Part shown: positions 1 to 8,136 of the stretch, piece after piece
Numbering within the stretch: the first letter of the stretch is position 1
Layout of the letters: every line of letters starts with the position of its first letter
Origin: Streptomyces camelliae
GTDB lineage: Bacteria; Actinomycetota; Actinomycetes; Streptomycetales; Streptomycetaceae
Reading direction: 5' to 3'
Length of the DNA stretch: 64,000 nt
Assembly: GCF_027625935.1 (NCBI RefSeq)
Contig: NZ_CP115300.1
Span: 7,130,001-7,194,000, forward strand
Made by a program: the position numbers and the translations under genes
The notes under the pieces: model-generated
Databases searched by the model: none
Told to the model about the DNA's origin: nothing
Seen by the model: the letters and a program-made list of their open reading frames with translations, nothing else

Positions 1-1
1 C

Positions 2-1135
2 GACGACGACCGCCGTGGTACCGACCGTGGTGGCTACGGTCGGCGCGATGACCGTCGGGACGACCGTCGGGACGACCGGCGTGGTGAGGACCGTGGCGGC
101 TTCCGGCGGGACAGCGACCGCGCTGAGCGCGGTGAGCGTGGTGACCGCGGCGGGTTCCGGGGCCGGGACGAGCGTGGTGCCCGTGGGCCGCGGCGGGACG
201 ACCGCGGTGGGCGGCCCGGTGGTTTCCGGCGTGACGACGACCGCGGTGGCTACGGGCGCCGCGACGACCGCCGTGACGACCGCCGTGGCGGTGGCCGCTT
301 CCGCGATGAGCGCGACCGTGACCGGGACCGCGACCGCGAGCCGATCAAGCGGCTGCCGATCCCGGAGGACGTCACCGGCGACGAGATCGACAAGGACGTT
401 CGTCAGGAGCTGCAGAGCCTGCCCAAGACGCTCGCGGACGATGTCGCCAAGAACCTGGTGATGGTCGCGCGGCTCATCGACGAGGACCCCGAGGGCGCGT
501 ACGGCTACTCCAGGGTGGCCCTGCGCCTGGCGTCCCGCGTGGCCGCCGTACGCGAGGCGGCCGGATTCGCCGCGTACGCCAACCAGAAGTACAGCGAGGC
601 CCTCGCCGAGTTCCGTGCCGCGCGCCGGATGACCGGCAGCGTGGAGCTGTGGCCGGTGATGGCCGACTGCGAGCGTGGGCTCGGGCGGCCGGAGAAGGCG
701 CTGGACATGGCCGGCGCCCCGGAGGTGCACAAGCTGGACAAGGCCGGTCAGGTCGAGATGCGGCTCGTCGCGGCCGGCGCCCGGCGTGACATGGGCCAGC
801 TGGACGCGGCCATCGTGACTCTGCAGAGCCCCGAGCTGGCGTCCAACTCGGTGCAGCCGTGGACCGCGCGCCTGCGCTACGCGTACGCCGACGCTCTGCT
901 GGCCGCCGGCCGGGAAGGCGAGGCGCGGGACTGGTTCGCCAAGGCCGTCGAGGCCGACCGGGACGGCAGTACGGACGCCTCGGACCGGCTCGCCGAGCTG
1001 GACGGCGTGGAGTTCGTCGACGCCCTCGACGAGACCGGGACCGAGGGTGGCACCGAGTCGTCCGCGCACGTCTCCGAGGAGGACGACGACAAGGACGCTG
1101 ACAAGGATGACGACAAGGACGACGACAAGGACTGA
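2..1135 (+). CDS. TPR-like protein with Arg/Asp/Gly-rich N-terminal region (5' partial)
   Basis: The reading frame is open from the first bases, so the true start lies upstream. The first ~110 visible residues are low complexity, built from repeats of RRDDRRDDRR, RGGFR and DRGGYGRR and ending in a DRDRDRDRE run. A helical segment of about 200 residues follows with alanine-rich, TPR-like pairs (SEALAEFRAARR, GEARDWFAKAVEADRD). The C-terminus is an acidic tail of EEDDDK/DKDDDKD repeats. It occupies the place of the TPR protein Rv1691 in mycobacteria, upstream of the HAD phosphatase-tlyA-NAD kinase-recN block (synteny from memory). RGG/RDR-type segments often bind nucleic acid or drive condensation; that role is inferred here. 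The gene ends 16 nt before a strong terminator. Confidence 0.85.
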   Translation, partial: DDDRRGTDRGGYGRRDDRRDDRRDDRRGEDRGGFRRDSDRAERGERGDRGGFRGRDERGARGPRRDDRGGRPGGFRRDDDRGGYGRRDDRRDDRRGGGRFRDERDRDRDRDREPIKRLPIPEDVTGDEIDKDVRQELQSLPKTLADDVAKNLVMVARLIDEDPEGAYGYSRVALRLASRVAAVREAAGFAAYANQKYSEALAEFRAARRMTGSVELWPVMADCERGLGRPEKALDMAGAPEVHKLDKAGQVEMRLVAAGARRDMGQLDAAIVTLQSPELASNSVQPWTARLRYAYADALLAAGREGEARDWFAKAVEADRDGSTDASDRLAELDGVEFVDALDETGTEGGTESSAHVSEEDDDKDADKDDDKDDDKD

Positions 1136-1150
1136 CGTCCGTCACTGAGA

Positions 1151-1187
1151 AGAGGGCAGGCTCCCCGCGGAGCCTGCCCTCTTTTTT
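1151..1187. terminator. Bidirectional intrinsic terminator
   Basis: A perfect 14-bp stem (1151-1164 with 1169-1182) with a CCGC loop is followed by a run of six T. It lies between the convergent TPR and DUF1015 genes and can serve both strands. Confidence 0.9.
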
Positions 1188-1218
1188 GTATGCCGCTGCA
1201 TGCCTGTATGCCGTCGGC

Positions 1219-2502
1219 TCAGATCTCCAGCGCCCGAAGCACCAGTCCCGACGCCGGCTTGGGGCCGAACGACGTCGATTTGCGGGGCATGGTCACGCCC
1301 TGGCGGGCCAGGTCGCGTACGACCTCCTCGCGGACGGGGTGCATCAGGACGGCCGTACCGCCGTCGCGTTCCGCCTTGGTGACCGTCGCGGCCGTGTCGT
1401 GGATGTAGGCGATGTCGGCGGGTGAGTCCTCGGGGATGTGCCAGACGTGGTCGAGGAGCGTGGCGTGCAGGACCGTGGCGTCCAGGGAGCGCCAGGCGGT
1501 GGGGCGGTCGGCCGGGATCGTGCGGGCCAGCAGGTCCGGGTCCGGGCGGTCGAGCAGGTGGAAGGCGCCGTCGCCGGCCAGCAGGAAGGCGTTGCCCGTG
1601 CAGGTGGCGTCCGCGAGCACCTCCAGGGCGTCGGCCAGGGGCACGTCGAGGCGGCGTATCCGGAACAGGCCCTCCACGGCGGACAGCGCGTCCGCGACCG
1701 GCAGGCGGTGCAGCAGGCGGTGGATGGCGCGGACGCGCAGCGGGTAGCGGGCGGTGTCGACGAGGAGCACCAGGCCGTAGTCCCAGGGTCCGGGGGAGGG
1801 CTGTTCCGCGCGGAGCAGCCGGTAGGTGGCCCAGCGGTGGTGGCCGTCGGCGATGAGGGCCTGGTGCCGGGCGAGGTCCGTCTGGATGCGGTTCAGGTCG
1901 GCTGGGTCGGTGACCGACCACAGGCTGTGGTGGAAGCCGTCCTCGGTGGTCGTGGAGAGCAGCGGGGGCTTCTCCGCCGTACGCTCGATCACCTCGGCGG
2001 TGGTGCCGTTGCCGCGGTAGGTCAGCAGCAGCGGTTCCAGGTTCGCGCGCGTGGCGCGCATCAGGGCCGCGCGGTCGGCGACCACGGGGGGCATGACGTC
2101 CTCGTGCGGCAGCACCACGCCCTCGGCCGGCTCCGAGATCCGCAGGGTGCCGATGACACCGCGCTGGAGCATGCCGCCTCCGTCCCGCTGTTCGTAGACG
2201 TACAGGCAGGGTTCGGGGTCCGCGGTGAGGATGCCCTCGGCCAGCCAGCGGCGCAGGGTGTCGGCCGCCTGTTCGGTACCGGCGCTCGGGGTGCCGGCCT
2301 GGGGCAGGATCAGCCGGACGATGTTGTGCGGGTCGGCGGACTGGAGGTGGTGCACCCCGTCGGGCCGTACGACGACGTCGTACGGCGGGGAGGTGACGGC
2401 GGCGAGGCTGCCGACCCGTTCGGGGTCGTAGCGAAGGCCTCGGAACGGCGTGAGTTCCAGGCCTCGGGGCGCCCTTGCTTCCGAGTGACCTGCGGTATTC
2501 AT
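1219..2502 (-). CDS. DUF1015 family protein (SerK/SbnI-like)
   Basis: This 427-residue protein has the DUF1015 pattern: N-terminal PFRGLRYDPERVGSL and TSPPYDVV, the HNIVRLILP segment, LYVYEQ and IADGHHRWATY in the middle, and a C-terminal ADIAYIHD and TMPRKSTSFGPKPASGL. Some DUF1015 relatives are ADP- or ATP-dependent free-serine kinases, but many are uncharacterised, so substrate assignment is not possible from sequence. The ATG at 2502 directly precedes NTAGHSEARAPRGLELTPFRG. It is divergent from the HAD phosphatase gene, with 73 nt between the two starts. Confidence 0.88.
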   Translation of the reverse strand: MNTAGHSEARAPRGLELTPFRGLRYDPERVGSLAAVTSPPYDVVVRPDGVHHLQSADPHNIVRLILPQAGTPSAGTEQAADTLRRWLAEGILTADPEPCLYVYEQRDGGGMLQRGVIGTLRISEPAEGVVLPHEDVMPPVVADRAALMRATRANLEPLLLTYRGNGTTAEVIERTAEKPPLLSTTTEDGFHHSLWSVTDPADLNRIQTDLARHQALIADGHHRWATYRLLRAEQPSPGPWDYGLVLLVDTARYPLRVRAIHRLLHRLPVADALSAVEGLFRIRRLDVPLADALEVLADATCTGNAFLLAGDGAFHLLDRPDPDLLARTIPADRPTAWRSLDATVLHATLLDHVWHIPEDSPADIAYIHDTAATVTKAERDGGTAVLMHPVREEVVRDLARQGVTMPRKSTSFGPKPASGLVLRALEI

Positions 2503-2575
2503 CCCGGCATCGTACGTGTGTCAGTGGCGTGCGGGATGATCGGGGGAAAGGCGATCGAACGAGGAGCGATGTGGA

Positions 2576-3604
2576 ATGAGCCAGGCGGTCAGGACGAGGC
2601 CCGAGGGCAGTGGGCAGCCCCTGAGCGAGGCGTACGACACGGCGCTGCTCGATCTGGACGGGGTGGTGTACGCGGGCGGGAACGCGATCGTGCACGCGGT
2701 CGACTCGCTGGCGGTGGCGCGTGCGGGCGGGATGCATCTGGCGTACGTCACGAACAACGCGCTGCGGACGCCGGACACGGTGGCGGAGCACCTCACAGAG
2801 CTGGGCATACCGACAGGCGCTGACGATGTCATCACGTCCGCGCAGGCGGTGGCGCGGCTGATCAGCGAGCAGGTGCCGGCGGGGGCGCGGGTGCTGGTGA
2901 TCGGTGGTGAGGGGCTGCGGGTGGCGCTGCGCGAGCGGGGGCTCACGCCCGTGGAGTCGGCGGACGACGATCCGGCGGCGGTGGTGCAGGGGTTCGGCGG
3001 GCCCGAGCTGACCTGGGGGCGGTTCGCGGAGGCGTCGTACGCGGTGGCGCGCGGGGTGCCGTGGTTCGCGTCCAACACGGATCTGACGATTCCGAGCGGG
3101 CGGGGCATCGCGCCGGGCAACGGGGCGGCGGTGGAGGTCGTGCGGATCGCGACGGGCAAGGAGCCGCAGGTCGCGGGCAAGCCGCTGCCGCCGATGCACA
3201 GGGAGACGATCATACGTACCGGTGCGAAGCGGCCGCTGGTGGTCGGGGACCGGCTGGACACGGACATCGAGGGGGCGTTCAACGGCGGGGTCGATTCGCT
3301 GCTCGTGCTGACCGGCGTCACCGACGGCGCCCAGCTGCTGGCCGCGCCGCCGCAGCACCGGCCGACGTACGTGGACGCGGATCTGCGCGGGCTGCTCACC
3401 GGGCAGCCGGAGGTCGACCCGCTCACGGAGGGCTTCCGGTGCGGTGGCTGGACGGCGACGGCCGGCGCGGACCGACTGGAGCTGGAGGGTGACGGCGAGC
3501 CGCTGGACGGCCTGCGGGCGCTGTGCGCGGCGGCCTGGACGGCGGCGGGCGAGGGTTCCTGCGAGCTGGACGGGGGGAAGGCGCTGGCACGTCTCGGACT
3601 GTGA
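2576..3604 (+). CDS. HAD-superfamily (NagD/PGP-type) phosphatase, likely glycerol-3-phosphate phosphatase
   Basis: The 342-residue protein carries HAD motif I as DLDGVVYAG (nucleophile D26, acid D28), motif II around YVTNNALRTP, the C2-type cap seen in NagD-like enzymes, a motif III lysine in VAGKPLPPMH and motif IV as GDRLDTDIEGA. The C-terminal ~70 residues form an extra segment. In mycobacteria the positional equivalent upstream of tlyA is Rv1692, a D,L-glycerol-3-phosphate phosphatase that recycles phospholipid polar heads; that activity is inferred here from family and synteny. GAGGAG lies about 10 nt before the ATG. Confidence 0.88.
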   Translation: MSQAVRTRPEGSGQPLSEAYDTALLDLDGVVYAGGNAIVHAVDSLAVARAGGMHLAYVTNNALRTPDTVAEHLTELGIPTGADDVITSAQAVARLISEQVPAGARVLVIGGEGLRVALRERGLTPVESADDDPAAVVQGFGGPELTWGRFAEASYAVARGVPWFASNTDLTIPSGRGIAPGNGAAVEVVRIATGKEPQVAGKPLPPMHRETIIRTGAKRPLVVGDRLDTDIEGAFNGGVDSLLVLTGVTDGAQLLAAPPQHRPTYVDADLRGLLTGQPEVDPLTEGFRCGGWTATAGADRLELEGDGEPLDGLRALCAAAWTAAGEGSCELDGGKALARLGL

Positions 3605-3635
3605 CGCTTATGCACCCAAGGATCGAGATCGGTAG

Positions 3636-3654
3636 CGAGGGTAGGCTAACCTAA
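3636..3654 (+). promoter_or_regulatory. Iron box (DmdR1/IdeR operator) for the siderophore importer
   Basis: The 19-mer CGAGGGTAGGCTAACCTAA matches the IdeR/DmdR consensus TTAGGTTAGGCTAACCTAA at 16 of 19 positions. It ends 4 nt before the GTG start of the first permease, so bound repressor would cover the promoter or start region. It predicts expression under iron limitation. Confidence 0.85.
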
Positions 3655-3658
3655 CCTC

Positions 3659-4702
3659 GTGTTGGTCGACAGTCCTCCGGAACAGCGCGCGGAGACCGCC
3701 CCCGCGCCTCCAAGTCGCAAGGCGGTACGGGCCCTTGGGCTCCTGCTCTCCGTCGCGGTCCTGGTGCTCGTCGCCCTGGCGAGCATCGCGATCGGGGCGA
3801 AGGCGCTCTCGCCGGACCAGGTCTGGCACGGCCTGTTCCATGGCAGGGGGACGTACGGCGACGTCGTCGTGGACGAGCGGCTCTCGCGCACGGTGCTCGG
3901 TCTGCTGGCCGGTGCCGCGCTCGGTCTGTCCGGTGCCGTGCTCCAGGCGCTCACCCGTAATCCGCTGGCCGATCCCGGGCTGCTCGGGATCAACGCCGGT
4001 GCCTCGGCCGCCGTCGTCACCGCCATCACCTATCTCGGCGTCACCAGCCTCACCGGCTACGTGTGGTTCGCCTTCCTCGGCGCGGCGGCGGTCGGCGCGC
4101 TGGTGTGGTTCCTCGGCGGCAGCCGGGGCGCCACCCCGGTCCGGCTGGCGCTCGCCGGTACGGCGATCAGCGCGGCCCTGTACGGCTATCTCCAGGCCGT
4201 GATGATCATGGACGACGCGGCACTGGGCAAGATGCGCTTCTGGACGGTGGGTTCGCTGGCCTCGGCCACGAACTCCACCATCCTGCAGGTGCTGCCCTTC
4301 CTCGCGGCCGGCATGCTCCTCGCGCTCGGGCTGGCCCGGCCGCTGAACGCCGTGGCGATGGGCGACGACACCGCCCGCGCCCTCGGCGCCCACCTGGGCC
4401 GCACCCGTGCGCTCGCCATGCTGGCAGCCACCGTGCTGTGCGGTGCCGCGACCGCCGCCTGCGGCCCGATCGTGTTCGTCGGCCTCATGGTGCCGCACGT
4501 CGTGCGCTCCTTCACCGGGCCCGACCTGCGCTGGATCCTGCCGTACGCCACGGTTCTGTCGCCCGTGCTGCTGCTCGGCGCCGATGTCCTCGGCCGGGTC
4601 GTGGCCCGTCCCTCGGAGCTCCAGGTCGGCATCGTCACCGCTCTGATCGGCGGCCCGGTCTTCATCTTTCTCGTACGACGGCGGAGGACGGCCCAGCTGT
4701 GA
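3659..4702 (+). CDS. Siderophore ABC transporter permease 1 (FecCD family)
   Basis: This 347-residue polytopic protein belongs to the FecCD/BtuC family. It has an N-terminal membrane segment (ALGLLLSVAVLVLVALASIAIG), the RLSRTVLGLLAGAALGLSGAVLQALTRNPLADPGLLGI signature region (residues ~77-115) and the cytoplasmic coupling segment ending MGDDTARALGAHLGRTR. About ten membrane helices are expected. It would pair with the second permease to import ferric siderophores. Translation starts at GTG 3659, just 4 nt after the iron box, so a leaderless or very short-leadered transcript is possible. The stop overlaps the next start (GTGA). Confidence 0.93.
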   Translation: MLVDSPPEQRAETAPAPPSRKAVRALGLLLSVAVLVLVALASIAIGAKALSPDQVWHGLFHGRGTYGDVVVDERLSRTVLGLLAGAALGLSGAVLQALTRNPLADPGLLGINAGASAAVVTAITYLGVTSLTGYVWFAFLGAAAVGALVWFLGGSRGATPVRLALAGTAISAALYGYLQAVMIMDDAALGKMRFWTVGSLASATNSTILQVLPFLAAGMLLALGLARPLNAVAMGDDTARALGAHLGRTRALAMLAATVLCGAATAACGPIVFVGLMVPHVVRSFTGPDLRWILPYATVLSPVLLLGADVLGRVVARPSELQVGIVTALIGGPVFIFLVRRRRTAQL

Positions 4703-5757
4703 AGACCCACTCCACGAGCCGGACCGCGAGCCGTGCCGTGCGCACTCCCGGTGGGCTGTCCCTCCGCGTGGACCCGCGTGCCCTGATCGTCGTCGTCCTG
4801 CTGCTGGCCGCCGCCTGCGCGGCCGGTGTCGCGCTGATCGGCACCGGCGACGCGGGGATTCCGGCGGCCGACGTGCTGAAGACCCTCGCCGGGAACGGCA
4901 CCGCGTACCAGGACTTCATCGTGAACGAGCTGCGGCTGCCGCGCGTGCTGGTCGGTCTGCTGGTCGGCGCCTCGCTCGGTCTCGGCGGTGCGCTGTTCCA
5001 GTCCGTCTCCCGCAATCCGCTGGGCAGTCCGGACGTCCTCGGTCTGTCACAGGGTTCGACGGCCGGTGCGCTGGTCGTGATCGTGCTGATGTCCGGCACC
5101 TCCGCGCAGGTCACCTTCGGTGCGCTGGTCGGCGGCCTGGTGACCGGGTGCGCCATCTATCTGCTCGCCTGGAAGCAGGGCGTGCACGGATACCGGCTGG
5201 TCCTGGTCGGTATCGGTGTCTCCGCGATCGCGACCGCGGTCAATGGCTATCTGCTCACCAAGGCCGACCTGGTCGACGCGGCCCGCGCGGTCGTGTGGAT
5301 GACCGGCTCCCTCAACGGCCGGGACTGGGACCAGGTCTGGCCACTGCTCGCCCTGTGCGCCGTCCTCGTCCCGCTGGTCCTCGCCAACGCGCGCGGTCTT
5401 CGGATGATGGAGATGGGCGACGACGTCGCGAACGCCCTCGGGGTGCGTGTGCAGCGCGTCCGGCTGGTGCTGATGGTCTCCGCCGTACTGCTCACCGCCG
5501 CCGCCACCGCGGCCGCCGGCCCCGTCAGCTTCGTCGCGCTCACCGCACCGCAGCTCGCCCGGCGCCTGACCCGCTCGCCGGGCCCGAACCTCGTGCCCTC
5601 CCTGTGCATGGGCGCCGCCCTGCTGGTTGCCGCCGACTGGGCCTCCCAGCGTCTCTTCGGCGCCGACCAGCTGCCCGTCGGCGTGGTCACCGGCGTCCTC
5701 GGCGGCGGCTATCTGCTGTGGCTGCTGGTCACCGAGCGCAGGGCGGGCCGGATATGA
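4699..5757 (+). CDS. Siderophore ABC transporter permease 2 (FecCD family)
   Basis: The 352-residue second FecCD permease has ELRLPRVLVGLLVGASLGLGGALFQSVSRNPLGSPDVLG near residues 75-115 and the coupling segment MGDDVANALGVRVQRVR. Its GTG start overlaps the previous stop by 4 nt, which implies translational coupling and a heterodimeric channel. It overlaps the ATPase gene in the same way at its 3' end. The operon has no binding-protein gene, so it must borrow one encoded elsewhere. Confidence 0.93.
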   Translation: MKTHSTSRTASRAVRTPGGLSLRVDPRALIVVVLLLAAACAAGVALIGTGDAGIPAADVLKTLAGNGTAYQDFIVNELRLPRVLVGLLVGASLGLGGALFQSVSRNPLGSPDVLGLSQGSTAGALVVIVLMSGTSAQVTFGALVGGLVTGCAIYLLAWKQGVHGYRLVLVGIGVSAIATAVNGYLLTKADLVDAARAVVWMTGSLNGRDWDQVWPLLALCAVLVPLVLANARGLRMMEMGDDVANALGVRVQRVRLVLMVSAVLLTAAATAAAGPVSFVALTAPQLARRLTRSPGPNLVPSLCMGAALLVAADWASQRLFGADQLPVGVVTGVLGGGYLLWLLVTERRAGRI

Positions 5758-6620
5758 AGCGCATGCACGGCGGGTCGGATGCGCGCGGCACGAACCCGAA
5801 CACCCCGAGGAGCACTGTGAACCGCCTGTCCGCCGAGAACGTCACCCTCGCCTACGACCAGCGCGTCATCGCCGAGCAGCTGTCGGTGGAGATCCCCGAC
5901 AACTCCTTCACGGTGATCGTCGGCCCGAACGCGTGCGGCAAGTCGACGCTGCTGCGGGCGCTGTCGCGGATGCTCAGGCCCAGCGAGGGCCGGGTGCTGC
6001 TCGACGGGCAGGTCGTCCAGTCGATGCCCGCGAAGAAGGTCGCCCGGACCCTCGGCCTGCTGCCGCAGTCGTCCATCGCGCCCGACGGCATCACCGTCGC
6101 CGACCTCGTGGGCCGTGGCCGCTACCCGCACCAGGGCCTGCTGCGCCAGTGGTCGGCCGAGGACGAGCGGGTCGTACAGGAGTCCATGCGGCAGACCGGG
6201 GTCGACGGGCTGGCCGACCGGTACGTCGACGAGCTGTCCGGCGGGCAGCGCCAGCGGGTGTGGATCGCCATGGCGCTGGCCCAGCAGACCCCGCTGCTGC
6301 TCCTGGACGAGCCGACCACCTACCTCGACATCCAGCACCAGATCGACGTCCTCGACCTGTGCGCCGAGCTGCACGAGGAGCAGGGGCGCACACTGGTGGC
6401 CGTGCTGCACGACCTCAACCACGCGGCCCGCTACGCCACCCACCTGATCGCCCTGCGCGGCGGCGAGGTCGTCGCCGAGGGCGCCCCGAACGACGTCGTC
6501 ACGGCCGAACTGGTCGAGGAGGTCTTCGGGCTGCGCTGCCAGATCATCGACGACCCGGAGACGGGCACCCCGCTCGTCGTCCCGGCGGCCAGGAAGGCGC
6601 GGGTCACAGCAGCTGGCTGA
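5754..6620 (+). CDS. Siderophore ABC transporter ATP-binding protein (FepC-like)
   Basis: The 288-residue ATPase has Walker A GPNACGKST, signature LSGGQRQR, Walker B LLLLDEPTT and the switch histidine in VLHDLNHAARYA. It matches the FepC/FhuC subfamily and energises the two FecCD permeases before it. The ATG at 5754 overlaps the permease stop (ATGA); an internal GTG at 5818 (VNRLSAENVTLAYDQ) lies closer to the family's usual start and may be the true one. Its last codons (VTAAG) lie inside the first copy of a 26-bp tandem repeat derived from the tail of the neighbouring SCP2 gene. Confidence 0.93.
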   Translation: MKRMHGGSDARGTNPNTPRSTVNRLSAENVTLAYDQRVIAEQLSVEIPDNSFTVIVGPNACGKSTLLRALSRMLRPSEGRVLLDGQVVQSMPAKKVARTLGLLPQSSIAPDGITVADLVGRGRYPHQGLLRQWSAEDERVVQESMRQTGVDGLADRYVDELSGGQRQRVWIAMALAQQTPLLLLDEPTTYLDIQHQIDVLDLCAELHEEQGRTLVAVLHDLNHAARYATHLIALRGGEVVAEGAPNDVVTAELVEEVFGLRCQIIDDPETGTPLVVPAARKARVTAAG

Positions 6621-6655
6621 GCCGGAAGATCACAGCAGCTTCCTGAGCCGGAACA
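6604..6655. repeat. 26-bp tandem duplication covering two convergent stop codons
   Basis: Copies 6604-6629 and 6630-6655 match at 23 of 26 positions (TCACAGCAGCT...GAGCCGGAA). On the minus strand the right copy encodes the SCP2 C-terminus and stop (FRLRKLL then TGA) and the left copy would encode FRLSQLL then TGA. On the plus strand the left copy supplies the last residues and stop of the ATPase. Confidence 0.9.
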
Positions 6656-6977
6656 GGTCCAGCAGGCTCGCCTCCAGCCGCACCCGGCCTCTGCCCCAGG
6701 CGGTCGCGAAGTTCAGCTCGCCGCCCACCAGGGCCACCAGGTCGTCCCCGGCCATGGCGAGCCTGATCTGCGCCTTGTCGTGCGGTGGGCCGGGGTGGGT
6801 GTCGTCCACCTCGATCCGGCCGTCGGTCATCCGGCCGACGAAGGTGACGTCCAGGTCGGTGATGTGACAGGTCACCGAGCGGTCCAGGGCGGCGGCCGCC
6901 CGGACGTCGCCCTCGGCGCCCTGCATGTTGTCCGAAAGCTTGCCCAGTGCGGCGCGGCACTCCTCGATCGTGGCCAT
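6630..6977 (-). CDS. SCP2 sterol-binding-like domain protein
   Basis: This 115-residue protein consists of a single SCP2-like domain: N-terminal helix (ATIEECRAALGKLSDNM), strands VTCHITDLDVTFVGRM, DKAQIRLAMAGDDLVALVGGEL, and a hydrophobic C-terminal helix ending in LLDLFRLRKLL. SCP2 domains bind lipids non-specifically; partner and role are unknown here. The ATG at 6977 is preceded by a weak GGGGG site. It converges on the siderophore ATPase gene with only 9 nt between stops. Confidence 0.82.
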   Translation of the reverse strand: MATIEECRAALGKLSDNMQGAEGDVRAAAALDRSVTCHITDLDVTFVGRMTDGRIEVDDTHPGPPHDKAQIRLAMAGDDLVALVGGELNFATAWGRGRVRLEASLLDLFRLRKLL

Positions 6978-7019
6978 CGCCCCCGACGGTACCCCAGCGG
7001 TTCGCGATAGCGTCGGGGC

Positions 7020-7289
7020 ATGAGCGACTCGGTACCGGAGACGGAGATCCCCGCGGAGGCGCGGGAAGCGGCGGAGGCGTACGATCCGGCCGCGCCCGCC
7101 CCCCTGAACGTCCCGCGCGCCCCCACCGGCAACGCCGAGGTCGACGCCCAGCTCGACCGGCTCGCCGACACCGACCACCTCGCCACCGACGGACACGTCG
7201 AGGTGTACGAGGATGTACATCGGGGGCTGCGCGACGCGCTCACCGCGCTCGACGCCCGCCCGGGACCTCCCGTGCCCCCACGGCCGTGA
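7020..7289 (+). CDS. Small acidic protein upstream of tlyA (Rv1693 positional equivalent)
   Basis: This 89-residue acidic protein is proline- and alanine-rich at both ends. Its core (TGNAEVDAQLDRLADTD...YEDVHRGLRDALTALD) is a predicted helical hairpin that recurs in small actinobacterial proteins encoded directly before tlyA. It has no recognisable catalytic motif. It ends 31 nt before tlyA and is probably cotranscribed with it. It diverges from the SCP2 gene with 42 nt between starts, so both promoters lie in that short gap. Confidence 0.75.
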   Translation: MSDSVPETEIPAEAREAAEAYDPAAPAPLNVPRAPTGNAEVDAQLDRLADTDHLATDGHVEVYEDVHRGLRDALTALDARPGPPVPPRP

Positions 7290-7320
7290 CGAAAAAACAA
7301 AAGCAGGAGCTGAACCGAAC

Positions 7321-8136
7321 GTGGCAGGAGTCGCACGCCGTCGTCTGGACGCGGAGCTGGTCCGGCGGAAGCTCGCGCGCTCGCGCGAGCACGCCAGCCA
7401 GCTGATCGCCGCCGGGCGGGTCACCGTCGGCAGAACCGTGGCGACCAAGCCGGCCACGCAGGTGGAGACGGCCGCGGCGATCGTCGTCCAGGCCGACGAC
7501 AGCGACCCCGACTACGTCTCCCGGGGCGGCCACAAGCTCGCCGGCGCGCTCAAGGCCTTCGTCCCGCAGGGGCTCGTGGTCGAGGGCCGGCGCGCGCTGG
7601 ACGCCGGCGCGTCCACCGGCGGCTTCACCGACGTGCTGCTGCGCGCGGGCGCCGCGCAGGTCGTCGCCGTGGACGTCGGATACGGCCAGCTCGCCTGGTC
7701 TCTCCGGAACGATGAACGCGTCACCGTCAAGGACCGTACGAACGTGAGGGAGTTGACGCTCGACGCGATCGATGGGGAAGCTGTGGATCTTGTCGTGGGT
7801 GATCTGTCCTTCATCCCACTCGGGCTGGTGCTGCCGGCCCTCAAGCGGTGCGTGAAGCCGGACGCCGACCTGGTGATGATGGTCAAGCCGCAGTTCGAAG
7901 TGGGCAAGGAACGGCTCGGTAGCGGGGGTGTCGTACGGAGTCCGCAGCTGCGGGCGGAGGCCGTGCGGGCAGTGGCCGAGAAGGCCTGGGAGCTGGGGCT
8001 CGGGGTGCGTGGTGTCACCGCGAGTCCGCTGCCCGGGCCCTCGGGCAATGTCGAGTACTTTCTCTGGCTGCGGTCCGGGGCTCCCCGCCTGGACCCGGCC
8101 GACGTCGACCGTGCAGTGGCGGAGGGGCCGCGTTGA
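7321..8136 (+). CDS. tlyA: TlyA family rRNA 2'-O-methyltransferase
   Basis: This 271-residue protein has an N-terminal S4 RNA-binding domain (RRRLDAELVRRKLARSREHASQLIAAGRV, residues ~5-65) followed by an FtsJ-type SAM methyltransferase fold with LDAGASTGGFTDVLL as SAM-binding motif I and VVGDLSFIPL further on. TlyA enzymes methylate 16S and 23S rRNA cytidines (C1409/C1920 in mycobacteria) and make ribosomes capreomycin-sensitive. The GTG at 7321 gives the family's usual length, with AGGAG about 11 nt upstream. Its stop overlaps the NAD kinase start. Confidence 0.93.
   Translation: MAGVARRRLDAELVRRKLARSREHASQLIAAGRVTVGRTVATKPATQVETAAAIVVQADDSDPDYVSRGGHKLAGALKAFVPQGLVVEGRRALDAGASTGGFTDVLLRAGAAQVVAVDVGYGQLAWSLRNDERVTVKDRTNVRELTLDAIDGEAVDLVVGDLSFIPLGLVLPALKRCVKPDADLVMMVKPQFEVGKERLGSGGVVRSPQLRAEAVRAVAEKAWELGLGVRGVTASPLPGPSGNVEYFLWLRSGAPRLDPADVDRAVAEGPR

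Noticed and set aside
1142-3358. 738-residue open frame on the minus strand
   Set aside because: It crosses a perfect terminator and the DUF1015 and HAD genes and translates as Arg/Pro/His-rich sequence without a domain, the usual shadow of GC-rich coding DNA.
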